Positions 1 through 8,154 of a DNA stretch of 64,000 nucleotides are shown here, in pieces (position 1 is the stretch's first letter; every line of letters begins with the position of its first letter). The stretch lies in contig JAWKWL010000003.1 in assembly GCA_041397525.1 (NCBI GenBank), forward strand, positions 1 to 64,000. The letters are read 5' to 3'. Below the pieces are notes generated by a model. The model ran no database searches. It saw nothing but the letters and a program-made list of their open reading frames with translations, and was not told the DNA's origin. The translations under genes were made by a program, and so were the position numbers. The stretch comes from BOKV01 sp041397525. GTDB taxonomy: Bacteria > Pseudomonadota > Alphaproteobacteria > Rhizobiales > Rhizobiaceae.

Positions 1-201
1 TTTTCCTTGATGTTGTACGCACATGTCATGCATCGCGCGGTCTTGCCGCGATTCCGCATTCCATGCCGGAAGGGAGATTGTCGCCCAGGGCCGGGATGTC
101 GTCCAGCCGGGGCCTTTTGCAACAGGCAAGCCGAAGCTCTCCGGTTGCGGCGCATATAGTGGATTTTTGCGCAGATTGCCAGTGTTTTTACGGATCCGGC
201 C
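1..201. other. left-edge non-coding stretch
   Basis: This lies beyond the stop codon of the minus-strand secreted-protein gene and runs to the window edge. The open frames that cross it have no ribosome site or family resemblance and continue antisense into the neighbouring genes. I see no tRNA, clear terminator or repeat in it. Confidence 0.4.
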
Positions 202-525
202 TCAGCACGCGTTTTTCACATACGCATCGCCACGATAGCTGCGCCAGTGCGAGAGCGGCACTTCGGCCTTGGTGCCATAAGGCCCGTCAACTGCGCAGAA
301 CCAGCCATTGCGGAAATTGGGATACTGGTTGGTGTCAATCACATAGGTTCCAGGAGGCGCAGAAGCATTCGCATTGTCCCAGTCCTGGCTGCAACCGACT
401 ACCACGTACCAGCCACAGGCCTGGGCCATCAGGAATGGTTTGCCCGCCTCGCCCGCATTTGCAGGCAGCATATTGGAACTGGCGGCAACGACGGCTGCAA
501 CAACCGCGCATGGTATCGAACGCAT
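202..525 (-). CDS. small secreted cysteine-containing protein, unknown function
   Basis: Predicted 107-residue exported protein. The start is the ATG at 525 because GGGAGGAC lies 5 bases upstream; a longer frame to 555 lacks this. Residues 1-24 look like a signal peptide: a short basic start, an alanine/valine-rich core and a PANA cleavage region. The mature part of about 83 residues is rich in Trp and Tyr and has four cysteines, one of them the last residue, which suggests two disulfides in the periplasm. A motif GWYVVVGCSQDW is followed by FRNGWFCAVDG. I do not recognise a named domain. It sits just downstream of truB, where many Rhizobiales have rpsO. That it is a real gene rests on the ribosome site, signal peptide and compositional coherence. 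Confidence 0.65.
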   Translation of the reverse strand: MRSIPCAVVAAVVAASSNMLPANAGEAGKPFLMAQACGWYVVVGCSQDWDNANASAPPGTYVIDTNQYPNFRNGWFCAVDGPYGTKAEVPLSHWRSYRGDAYVKNAC

Positions 526-610
526 GGATCGTCCTCCCGGTAACTGCCCCTGCACACAGGATAGACCTGCAATTCAAGGCATCCAAGCGAAAACAGGCGG
601 GGAATGACGA

Positions 611-1537
611 TTAGACGCCAGAGACCTTGAACACCCGTTTCGGATTGAACGATCCCTTGTCGACGCCGCCAATGGCAACAAGTTCATTGCCACAAGTGGC
701 GAAAGCCTCGTCGGCAAAGGTGATTGCATCGCGCCCGCGCAACAGAACCGGATTGCCGGCGCGGATGCGGTTCGCCTGTTCCGCCGTCAGTTGCACTTCC
801 GGCAGGTCATCGAGTGCTATGCCTGTTGCCAGCACTTCGGCGTCCAGCGCGTCGAGATCGCCTTCAAGCGCAGTCAGTTCCGCAAGCGGTATAAGGTCAT
901 CCTCGTTGAACGGACTGACGGAGGTTCTCCGCAAATAGCTGACATGGCCGAAGCAGCCGAGGTCGCGCCCAAGATCGCGCGCCAGCGAACGCACATAGGT
1001 GCCCTTGCCGCACTCGCATTCAAAGGTCGCGGAATTGTTTCCATCCGTTTCGATCAGTTCCAGGCGGTGGATAATGACGCTGCGCGGTTCGATCACCACA
1101 TCCTCTCCACCACGTGCAAGATCATAGGCGCGCTCGCCATTGATCTTGACGGCAGAAAAGGCTGGCGGGATTTGCTCGATCTCGCCCCGGTAGTTTTCCA
1201 GCGCATCGAGGATCGCCTCGCGGTCCGGGCGAAGGTCGGAGGTCCGCGTGAATTCGCCCTCCAGATCATCGGTATTGCTTTCCGCCCCCCAGGTCACCGT
1301 GAAGCGATAGGTTTTGGCCCCGTCCATCACATACGGAACCGTCTTGGTCGCTTCGCCAAGCGCTATCGGCAACATGCCGGATGCGAGCGGATCAAGCGTC
1401 CCTGCATGGCCGCATTTTGCCGCCTGGAAAAGCCATTTGATCTTCGACACGCATTCCGTCGAGCCGATGCCGGCCGGCTTGTCGAGGATGATCCAGCCAG
1501 AGACCGGACGGCCTTTTTTCTTGCGTTGCCGGCTCAT
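611..1537 (-). CDS. truB: tRNA pseudouridine(55) synthase TruB
   Basis: Makes pseudouridine 55 in the T-loop of tRNAs. The protein has 308 residues, normal for the family. The N-terminal SGWIILDKPAGIGST segment and the GHAGTLDPLASG motif are diagnostic; the catalytic aspartate is D49 in GTLDP. The KGTYVRSLARDLG block, typical of the family, lies around residues 175-190, and a TruB C-terminal region follows. The ATG at 1537 overlaps the rbfA stop by 4 bases (ATGA), with GGCGGAGA upstream, so translation is probably coupled. It is the last recognised gene of the rimP-nusA-infB operon. Confidence 0.97.
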   Translation of the reverse strand: MSRQRKKKGRPVSGWIILDKPAGIGSTECVSKIKWLFQAAKCGHAGTLDPLASGMLPIALGEATKTVPYVMDGAKTYRFTVTWGAESNTDDLEGEFTRTSDLRPDREAILDALENYRGEIEQIPPAFSAVKINGERAYDLARGGEDVVIEPRSVIIHRLELIETDGNNSATFECECGKGTYVRSLARDLGRDLGCFGHVSYLRRTSVSPFNEDDLIPLAELTALEGDLDALDAEVLATGIALDDLPEVQLTAEQANRIRAGNPVLLRGRDAITFADEAFATCGNELVAIGGVDKGSFNPKRVFKVSGV

Positions 1538-1956
1538 TCTTCGTCTCCGCCCTTTTCATCATCATGCCCGATGTCGCGTGCCACTTCGGGTGAGTGCAGG
1601 ATACGGTCGATTCTGGCATAATTGTCGAAACTGGTATCGGCACGGAACCGGAATTCCGGCATGTATTTCATCTGCCGCAGCGCTGGCGAAATGCGTCCGC
1701 GGATGAGTTTGGCATTCTGCGCCAGCGCCTTGATGACCGGCTGCGGATCTTCGATGCCGAGCGGCGACAGGAACACCGTCGCGATCCTGAGATCGGGTGA
1801 CATCGACACTTCGGTGATTGAAATCACGGTTCTTTCAATCACCGGATCGGGAATCTCACCGCGCTGCAGCAGCTGGATCAAGGCATGGCGCACCATCTCG
1901 CCGACACGCAACTGCCGTTGTGAGGGGCCTTTCGCCCCCCCTGCAAACTTGCTCAT
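1534..1956 (-). CDS. rbfA: 30S ribosome-binding factor RbfA
   Basis: Small KH-fold protein that binds immature 30S subunits and helps mature the 16S rRNA 5' end. It has 140 residues, slightly longer than the E. coli protein because of an acidic, glycine/glutamate-rich tail. Family features are the N-terminal SQRQLRVGEMVRHALIQLL helix, the VSMSPDLRIATVFLSPLG strand region, and the RFRADTSFDNYARIDRIL segment near the end. A GAGG ribosome site precedes the ATG. It follows infB by 67 bases and overlaps truB by 4 bases, the usual order for this operon. Confidence 0.97.
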   Translation of the reverse strand: MSKFAGGAKGPSQRQLRVGEMVRHALIQLLQRGEIPDPVIERTVISITEVSMSPDLRIATVFLSPLGIEDPQPVIKALAQNAKLIRGRISPALRQMKYMPEFRFRADTSFDNYARIDRILHSPEVARDIGHDDEKGGDEE

Positions 1957-2023
1957 GGATATGACCTCACTAAGACCGGCCGGAATCGGACCGGTCGGCG
2001 CAGGATGAATTCAGCTGCCGCGT

Positions 2024-4816
2024 CTACAGCTTGCGCGTCACATGCTCGACGCGGAAGCACTCGATCTGGTCGCCCTTGCGGATGTCCTGGTAATTCTCGA
2101 AGGCCATGCCGCATTCCATGCCGGACTGAACTTCGGAAACCTCGTCCTTGAAACGCTTGAGAGTCGACAGCTTGCCTTCGTGGATGACGACATTGTCGCG
2201 CAGCAGGCGCACGCCCACTCCGCGCTCGACCTTGCCTTCGGTGATGAGACAGCCCGCGACCTTGCCGACCTTTGACACGTTGAAGACTTCGAGGATTTCC
2301 GCGTAACCAAGGAATGTCTCGCGACGTTCTGGCGAAAGCAGGCCGGACATCGCAGACTTCATGTCATCAACAAGATCGTAGATGATCGAATAATAGCGGA
2401 TTTCGATGCCTTCGCGGTCGGCAGCATCACGCGCCTGTTTTGAGGCACGCACGTTGAATGCCAGGATCGGTGCATTGGATGCAGCAGCAAGCGCCACATC
2501 CGATTCCGTGATCCCGCCCACGCCCAGATGGACGATGCGCGCGCGCACTTCATCGGTGCCAAGCTTGTCGAGTGATTGTGCAATGGCTTCGGCAGAGCCT
2601 CCGACATCAGCCTTCAGGACGACGGCCGCCTCACGCAATTCGCTCGATTGCAATTGGCTCATCATCTGCTCAAGCGAACCGCGTGAACCTGCCTGCCGGG
2701 CAACCGCTTTCTCGCGGGCAAGCCGCTGGCGATAGTCCGAGATTTCACGTGCCCGTGCTTCATTCTCGACCACCGCGACACGGTCGCCGGCCATCGGGGT
2801 GCCGTTGAGGCCAAGCACTTCGACCGGCATTGAGGGCAGGGCGGCACTCAGCTGATCGCCCTTGTCGGTGACAAGCGCACGTACACGGCCCCATTCATTG
2901 CCGGCGACAATGATGTCGCCGGTTTTCAGCGTGCCGCGCTTGATCAGAACGGTGGCAACAGGACCACGACCCTTGTCGAGTTCTGCTTCGACCACAATGC
3001 CTTCGGCGGGACGGTCAGGATCAGCCTTGAGTTCCATCACTTCCGATTGCAGCAGGATGGTTTCCAGCAGCTTGTCGAGGCCCTTGCCGGTCTTTGCAGA
3101 GACTTCCACGTCCAACACTTCACCGCCCATGGATTCAACGAAAATCTCATGCTGCAACAGCGCTGTTCGAACCTTGTTCGGATCAGCGGCCGGGAGATCG
3201 ATCTTGTTGATTGCCACGATCACCGGAACTTTGGCGGCCTTGGCATGGTTGATCGATTCGATCGTCTGCGGCATCACCCCGTCATTGGCTGCAACCACGA
3301 GGATCGCGATATCGGTCGCCTGCGCACCGCGTGCACGCATCGCGGTAAAGGCCTCATGGCCCGGAGTATCAATGAAAGTGATCTTCTGGCCGTTCTTCTC
3401 GACCTGGTAGGCACCGATATGCTGCGTGATACCGCCCGCTTCGCCGGATACGACATTCGCATTGCGAATGGCATCCAACAGCGATGTCTTGCCATGGTCG
3501 ACATGCCCCATGATCGTGACGACCGGCGGACGGCTTTGCAGCTTCTCCGGATCATCCCCGCCATCGAACAGGCCGATTTCAACGTCCGATTCCGATACGC
3601 GGCGCACGGTATGGCCGAATTCAGAGGCAATGAGTTCCGCCGTGTCTGCGTCGATCACGTCACCGGGCTTCATCATCTGGCCCTGTTTCATCAGGAACTT
3701 GATGACATCCACCGAGCGTTCGGACATGCGGCTTGCCAGTTCCTGAAGAGTAATGGTCTCAGGCAATTGCACTTCGCGTGAAATCTTCTCGCGCGGCTGG
3801 TTGCCCATGGCTGCACGACGTGCCTTTTCCTGGCGACGACGCATGGCGGCAAGCGACGGCCCGCGTACATTGCCATCTTCATCAAGTGCGTTGGTCAGGG
3901 TCAGCTTCGTGCGGCGTCGATCATCGCCAACCTTCGGCTTGACGGCCTTTTCCGGATCCTCAACCCTTTTGCGTTCAAACGGCTTGAGTTCCTTCGGTCT
4001 TGCATCATCACGCGCTGGCTGGGCACCGCCGCCGGCTGTTGCCGACTTTTCCTTAGGCGCAGGCTTTGCCTGGGCTTGTGCGGCTTCGGCTGCGCTGCGT
4101 TCCGCTGCAATGCGCTGCAATTCCGCCTGGCGGCGTTCCTCTTCCTCGCGTTCAGCGAGGCGGCGCGCCATTTCATCTGCACGCCTTGCGCTTTCTTCCT
4201 CGCGGCGCTTGCGGTCTTCGATCTCGCGCGCCTGCGCCTCTTCCAGCGCACGCATGCGGGCATTCATTTCATTGCGAGAAAGGTTGGCCGCCGGCGCATC
4301 ATTGCGCAGTGGGCGTGCCTGTTCGCGCGGTGCATCACGCCGCTGCGGCTGTGACGGGGCGGAAACCGGGCGTGCTGGCGCAGCCGCGGGCTTTGTGGCT
4401 GCGGGCGCTGATGCCAGGCTGGACGCTGCAGCTGCTGGCTTTGCTCTTTCTCCAGTCGGTGCTGCGGCAGTCGGAGCCGGCATTGGCGTTGTAGCGGGTG
4501 CCGTAGATTCCGCGGCTGGTGCAGCCGCCTGAACAGACGTTGCAACTTGCGCAGGCGCAGGAGCTTGGTTAGGCGCAGGCGCTGGTGCCTGAATTGGTGA
4601 TTGTATCGGAGCAGGCGCAACCTGTGCCGCTTCTTCCGGCTTGGCTTCGCCAGGCTTTGTAAACCGGCGCTTGCGCGTTTCGACCACGACAGCCTTGCTG
4701 CGGCCATGCGAGAAGTTCTGCCGCACAGTACCCTGTGTCAGGCCTCCCGGGCGCAGTGACAGCGTTTTCTTTGGAGTAACGCTGAGCTTGTTGTCGTCGT
4801 TTTCGTTGTCAGTCAT
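2024..4816 (-). CDS. infB: translation initiation factor IF-2
   Basis: GTPase that brings initiator tRNA to the 30S subunit and promotes subunit joining. The product has 930 residues. Residues 60-180 are an Ala/Pro/Gln-rich low-complexity linker. Residues 183-245 are a highly charged Glu/Arg helix, probably coiled coil. An IF2 N-terminal module lies near 350-405. The G domain starts near 430 with GHVDHGKT (about 437-444), followed by DTPGHEAFTAMRARGA (G3) and NKIDLP (G4). The remaining C-terminal domains complete the standard IF-2 layout. It lies between the ylxR-like gene and rbfA. A GC-rich hairpin at 4847-4867 lies just upstream of its ribosome site. Confidence 0.98.
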   Translation of the reverse strand: MTDNENDDNKLSVTPKKTLSLRPGGLTQGTVRQNFSHGRSKAVVVETRKRRFTKPGEAKPEEAAQVAPAPIQSPIQAPAPAPNQAPAPAQVATSVQAAAPAAESTAPATTPMPAPTAAAPTGERAKPAAAASSLASAPAATKPAAAPARPVSAPSQPQRRDAPREQARPLRNDAPAANLSRNEMNARMRALEEAQAREIEDRKRREEESARRADEMARRLAEREEEERRQAELQRIAAERSAAEAAQAQAKPAPKEKSATAGGGAQPARDDARPKELKPFERKRVEDPEKAVKPKVGDDRRRTKLTLTNALDEDGNVRGPSLAAMRRRQEKARRAAMGNQPREKISREVQLPETITLQELASRMSERSVDVIKFLMKQGQMMKPGDVIDADTAELIASEFGHTVRRVSESDVEIGLFDGGDDPEKLQSRPPVVTIMGHVDHGKTSLLDAIRNANVVSGEAGGITQHIGAYQVEKNGQKITFIDTPGHEAFTAMRARGAQATDIAILVVAANDGVMPQTIESINHAKAAKVPVIVAINKIDLPAADPNKVRTALLQHEIFVESMGGEVLDVEVSAKTGKGLDKLLETILLQSEVMELKADPDRPAEGIVVEAELDKGRGPVATVLIKRGTLKTGDIIVAGNEWGRVRALVTDKGDQLSAALPSMPVEVLGLNGTPMAGDRVAVVENEARAREISDYRQRLAREKAVARQAGSRGSLEQMMSQLQSSELREAAVVLKADVGGSAEAIAQSLDKLGTDEVRARIVHLGVGGITESDVALAAASNAPILAFNVRASKQARDAADREGIEIRYYSIIYDLVDDMKSAMSGLLSPERRETFLGYAEILEVFNVSKVGKVAGCLITEGKVERGVGVRLLRDNVVIHEGKLSTLKRFKDEVSEVQSGMECGMAFENYQDIRKGDQIECFRVEHVTRKL

Positions 4817-4846
4817 TCGTGCTCTTGGCCTTGTCTTGTTAACCTC

Positions 4847-4867
4847 GCCTGCCCTTCAAGGGCGGGC
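4847..4867 (-). promoter_or_regulatory. GC-rich hairpin in infB leader
   Basis: On the minus strand a 21-nt element folds as GCC, one mismatch, then GCCCT pairing with AGGGC and GGC around a 3-nt loop. It ends about 30 nt before the infB ATG. It has no U-run, so it is unlikely to be an intrinsic terminator. It could be an RNA processing or translation-control element, or chance in GC-rich DNA. The rest of the 220-bp gap between the ylxR-like gene and infB shows no small gene or tRNA. Confidence 0.3.
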
Positions 4868-5036
4868 TGGGGCGTGGTGCTCGGCTGATATCGCCACCAT
4901 GGCTTCATTGCCGATCCCGCTTGCGCACCCGATTTTGCGCTTTGTGTACCCGCAACGCCGGAAAATCCAGCCCTGTGGCAAAAAACTTTGTTCCACCGGG
5001 CCATTTGCAAACGCAACACCCGAAGGCAACCAGCCG

Positions 5037-5723
5037 TCAGTTTTCCCTGTAGCGTATCAGGAAGCTGGTCAGTTCGACCAGTTTCCGTGTAGCGCCACCA
5101 TCTATTGCAGCAGCATGTACCACATTATGCCCCCCCAATGCCAAATCCATTTGCGCCGATGTGAATACCCTCACTGACGCAATGTCCGGACCACCGAGTT
5201 CACGTGTGGCTGTCGCCGCCTGTCGCAACTTGCGGATACCGTCCTCGGCAGCTTCCACTGCATGAAACACCAGATCCGCTGATCCGTTGCGGACTGCATG
5301 ATCCACCTTGGAAAATCCCGTAACGATCAGGCCCGCTTTCTTCGCCATGCCCATCGCGCCCAGCGCCGCGCGCTCGATCAGGGCATCAGTGTCACTGCCC
5401 AGGCTCTCGGGGATCACATATTCCCCTTTCAGAGCCCGGTTGAACAGGCGCTTCTTCGCTGCCTGGTCCACCTTGCTGCGGCTTGCCGTCACCCAGCATC
5501 CGCGGCCCGGCAGATTGTGCCTGATGTCAGGCACAATCACACCGTCGGGAGAGGCGACGAAACGGATCAGCCTGTCCGCGTCGAGCGCTTCGCGGGTCAC
5601 GATACAGCTGCGCGGATTCATCTCGTCCTCATCCGCGTCACCGGTCTTCTTTCCGGTTTTCCTGTGTGCCACCCGCTTTGCACCCGTTCCTGGTTCTGCC
5701 TCAGGCCTGCTGGCCTGCGCCAT
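5037..5723 (-). CDS. YlxR (DUF448) and L7Ae-like fusion RNA-binding protein
   Basis: A 228-residue protein with two RNA-binding modules. Residues about 35-105 are the YlxR/DUF448 domain: NPRSCIVTRE, a predicted RNA-contact strand, then LPGRGCWVT (the GRGAWV-type signature). Residues about 120-210 resemble the L7Ae/L30e fold (MGMAKKAGLIVTGFSKVDHA, then SADLVFHAVEAAEDG). This two-domain form between nusA and infB is common in alphaproteobacteria. The exact role is not established; YlxR-type proteins elsewhere are linked to regulation and RNase P. The ATG at 5723 lies inside the nusA end (23-base overlap), which suggests translational coupling. Confidence 0.9.
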   Translation of the reverse strand: MAQASRPEAEPGTGAKRVAHRKTGKKTGDADEDEMNPRSCIVTREALDADRLIRFVASPDGVIVPDIRHNLPGRGCWVTASRSKVDQAAKKRLFNRALKGEYVIPESLGSDTDALIERAALGAMGMAKKAGLIVTGFSKVDHAVRNGSADLVFHAVEAAEDGIRKLRQAATATRELGGPDIASVRVFTSAQMDLALGGHNVVHAAAIDGGATRKLVELTSFLIRYREN

Positions 5724-7308
5724 GTTCCTCTTCGATCCCGGCTTCCGCAGGGTGCAGGTCTTCTTCTGTCACCCAGCCCGCCGCCAGCCGCGCTGCCATT
5801 ACCATGTTTTCCGCTTCGACCCGCGAAAGGTTGAACCCATCAAGGGTGCCGGCAAAACGCTTGGTTTCGCCATCCTTGCGTTCATTCCAGCCGATCAGGT
5901 CATCTGCGGCGCAGCCGGCAAAATCCTCGAGTGTCTTGATTCCGTCCTTGCCAAGCGCAACCATCATTTGCGTGGTCAGGCCATCAATGCCACGGAGGTC
6001 ATCGCTGACACCAAGGGCAACACGTTCGGCATCAAGCTCGCTCTCGCGGCGCTCAAGATATTCGCTGGCGCGCGCCTGCAGTTCTTCTGCGGTACCTTCG
6101 TCAAAGCCTTCGATAGACGCGATTTCATCCTGGTCGACATAGGCGACTTCCTCGACCGATCCGAAGCCTTCCGAAGCCAGCAGCTGCGCGACCATTTCGT
6201 CGACATTGAGCGCTTCCATGAAGGTCTTGGTGTTTTCGACGAATTCGGTCTGGCGTCGCTCGCTTTCTTCCTGCTCGGTCATGATGTCGATGGCCCAGCC
6301 GGTCAACTGCGAAGCGAGGCGGACATTCTGACCGCGACGACCGATGGCCAGTGACAACTGGTCGCCCGGAACCACCACGTCAATGCGCTCTGCCTCTTCG
6401 TCAAGAACAACCTTGGCAACCTCTGCCGGCTGCAAGGCGTTGACGATAAAGCTCGCCGCATCGGGCGACCACGGAATGATATCGATCTTCTCACCCTGCA
6501 ACTCGCCGACAACAGCCTGGACGCGGCTGCCACGCATGCCTACGCAGGCACCGACCGGGTCGATGGATGAATCGTTGGAAATTACCGCGATCTTTGCGCG
6601 CGAACCCGGATCACGGGCAACTGACTTGATCTGGATAACGCCGTCATAGATTTCCGGCACTTCCATGGTAAACAGCTTCGCCATGAATTCGGGATGCGTG
6701 CGTGACAGGAAAATCTGGGGCCCGCGCTGTTCCCGGCGCACGTCATAAATATAGGCGCGTACTCGGTCGCCATAGCGGAAATTTTCACGCGGGATGGTTT
6801 CATCACGGCGGATGATGGCTTCGGCGCGGCCGAGATCGACAATCACATTGCCATATTCCACACGCTTGACGGTGCCGTTGACGATCTCGCCGATGCGGTC
6901 CTTGAATTCGTCAAACTGCCTGTCACGCTCGGCTTCGCGCACCTTCTGCACGATGACCTGCTTTGCGGATTGCGCGGCAATACGGCCGAAATCCATCGGT
7001 GGCAGCGGTTCAGAGATCGTTCCGCCAAGCTGGATGTTCGGGTTCTTGTCGCGAGCCAGTTCAAGCGAAATCTGCGTCGAATAATCCTCGACGTGGTCGA
7101 CAACTTCCAGCAGGCGCTGCAGCTTGATTTCACCGGTCTTGGGATCGATATCGGCCAGAACATTGGTCTCGAGGCCATAGCGGGAACGCGCAGCCTTCTG
7201 GATGGCGTCCGCCATCGCCTGGATGACGATCTCGCGGTCAATCGATTTTTCGCGCGCCACAGCATCTGCGATTTGCAGCAGTTCCAGTCTGTTTGCACTG
7301 ACAGCCAT
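5701..7308 (-). CDS. nusA: transcription termination/antitermination factor NusA
   Basis: Binds RNA polymerase and nascent RNA and modulates pausing, termination and antitermination. It has 535 residues. The N-terminal polymerase-binding domain spans about 1-130, the S1 domain about 140-205 (GEIVNGTVKRVEYGNVIVDL), KH1 about 230-285 (GMRGSRVQAVV near 257) and KH2 about 305-350 (AIGRRGQNVRLASQL). Two C-terminal helix-hairpin-helix acidic repeats follow (about 370-510). GAGGAGA lies 6 bases before the ATG. It is the second gene of the rimP operon. NusA is known to autoregulate such operons in enterics, which is relevant to the terminator-like hairpin before rimP. Confidence 0.98.
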   Translation of the reverse strand: MAVSANRLELLQIADAVAREKSIDREIVIQAMADAIQKAARSRYGLETNVLADIDPKTGEIKLQRLLEVVDHVEDYSTQISLELARDKNPNIQLGGTISEPLPPMDFGRIAAQSAKQVIVQKVREAERDRQFDEFKDRIGEIVNGTVKRVEYGNVIVDLGRAEAIIRRDETIPRENFRYGDRVRAYIYDVRREQRGPQIFLSRTHPEFMAKLFTMEVPEIYDGVIQIKSVARDPGSRAKIAVISNDSSIDPVGACVGMRGSRVQAVVGELQGEKIDIIPWSPDAASFIVNALQPAEVAKVVLDEEAERIDVVVPGDQLSLAIGRRGQNVRLASQLTGWAIDIMTEQEESERRQTEFVENTKTFMEALNVDEMVAQLLASEGFGSVEEVAYVDQDEIASIEGFDEGTAEELQARASEYLERRESELDAERVALGVSDDLRGIDGLTTQMMVALGKDGIKTLEDFAGCAADDLIGWNERKDGETKRFAGTLDGFNLSRVEAENMVMAARLAAGWVTEEDLHPAEAGIEEEHGAGQQA

Positions 7309-7362
7309 TTGAGGTCTCCTCGTATTGATGGTTGCCGCACGGGCCTTTGCCCTGATTGCGGC

Positions 7363-7983
7363 CTAGTTGTCTTTGCGTTTTTCGTCTTCGGTGTCATCAC
7401 CGTCGAATTCATCGTCGTCAGCCATCTGCCGGTTGGCCTGGCGCAACGCCTTGTCGCGGCGCAGCGCCTCGCGGATCAAGTCATCGCCCAGTACCAGCTT
7501 GGCTTCAGAAATCTCGCTGAACGGCAACACGAATTCGTCATCATCGGGCGCGGGTTCATCGCGCCGGAAGGTAACGCCGTCATCGCTGGTCGATATGATG
7601 CGGCCCTTGTAGCGTCTGCGCCCGTTGATCAGCGTGCGGGTTTCGAGCTTGGCAACATGTCCCGCCCATGTGATAAAATCCGAGCGACGCACCAGTGGCC
7701 GGTCAATGCCTGGAGAGGAAATCTCCAGATGATACTGGCCATGGATGGGATCTTCGATGTCGAGTACCGGAGATACCGCACGCGAGACTGTCTCGCAGTC
7801 GTCAATCGACATCGTGCCATCGGGCCGCTCGGCCATGATCTGAAGTGTCAGCCCGTTCATCGGCGACAGCTTCACGCGAACAAGCCTGTAGCCGATATCC
7901 GCCAAGACCGGCTCGATGATCCGTGCCACACGTGCTTCCTGACCTGTCTCGGCCACGAGCCTCGGCTCTTCCAACGGTCCCAA
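7363..7983 (-). CDS. rimP: ribosome maturation factor RimP
   Basis: Needed for 30S assembly. I place the start at TTG 7983, giving 206 residues, because AAGGAAGAAG lies just upstream and the product then begins close to the conserved EEPRLVAETGQEARVARIIE segment. The in-frame ATG at 8127 lies within a likely promoter -35 region, and the reading frame between it and 7983 passes through a terminator-like hairpin, so it is unlikely to be used. Family marks include LVRVKLSPMNGLTLQIMAE and the SISPGIDRPL-like segment LEISSPGIDRPLVRRSDF. A lysine/aspartate-rich tail follows. It is the first gene of the nusA-infB operon. Confidence 0.93.
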   Translation of the reverse strand: MGPLEEPRLVAETGQEARVARIIEPVLADIGYRLVRVKLSPMNGLTLQIMAERPDGTMSIDDCETVSRAVSPVLDIEDPIHGQYHLEISSPGIDRPLVRRSDFITWAGHVAKLETRTLINGRRRYKGRIISTSDDGVTFRRDEPAPDDDEFVLPFSEISEAKLVLGDDLIREALRRDKALRQANRQMADDDEFDGDDTEDEKRKDN

Positions 7984-8043
7984 ATCTTCTTCCTTGCCGC
8001 CAGCAACTGGTCTGGACTGTGGTTCGGGGTTGCATCCGGCAAC

Positions 8044-8075
8044 AAAAAAGAGCGGGTCCTTGCGGGCCCACTCTC
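8044..8075 (-). terminator. terminator-like hairpin in the rimP leader
   Basis: On the minus strand GAGTGGG (8073-8067) pairs with CCCGCTC (8056-8050), allowing one T-G wobble; one or two more pairs can form outside. Six T residues follow directly (8049-8044). This is a textbook intrinsic terminator shape. It lies about 20 nt after the predicted start of the rimP transcript and about 60 nt before the TTG start. It may attenuate the operon, or end trmB transcripts arriving from upstream, or both. Confidence 0.7.
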
Positions 8076-8100
8076 GCGATCTACCGGAGAATTTACCGAC

Positions 8101-8129
8101 TATATAGCGATGCTTTCGGTTCAGCACAA
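8101..8129 (-). promoter_or_regulatory. sigma-70-type promoter for the rimP-nusA-infB operon
   Basis: On the minus strand a -35 of TTGTGC (8129-8124), a spacer of exactly 17 and a -10 of TATATA (8106-8101). The predicted start point is near 8094. It lies in the 171-bp gap between the trmB stop and the rimP TTG. The -35 matches 3 of 6 and the -10 matches 4 of 6 E. coli consensus bases, with ideal spacing. Confidence 0.5.
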
Positions 8130-8154
8130 GAGCCTGCGGCCAGGCGGCATTGCA

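Noticed and set aside
5308..6354. 348-codon open frame on the plus strand across ylxR and nusA
   Set aside because: Antisense shadow of nusA, whose domains are complete; no ribosome site or family resemblance.
8127..8129. ATG 8127 as the rimP start
   Set aside because: It lies in the -35 region of the likely operon promoter, and the coding frame would pass through a terminator-like hairpin; TTG 7983 has a better ribosome site.
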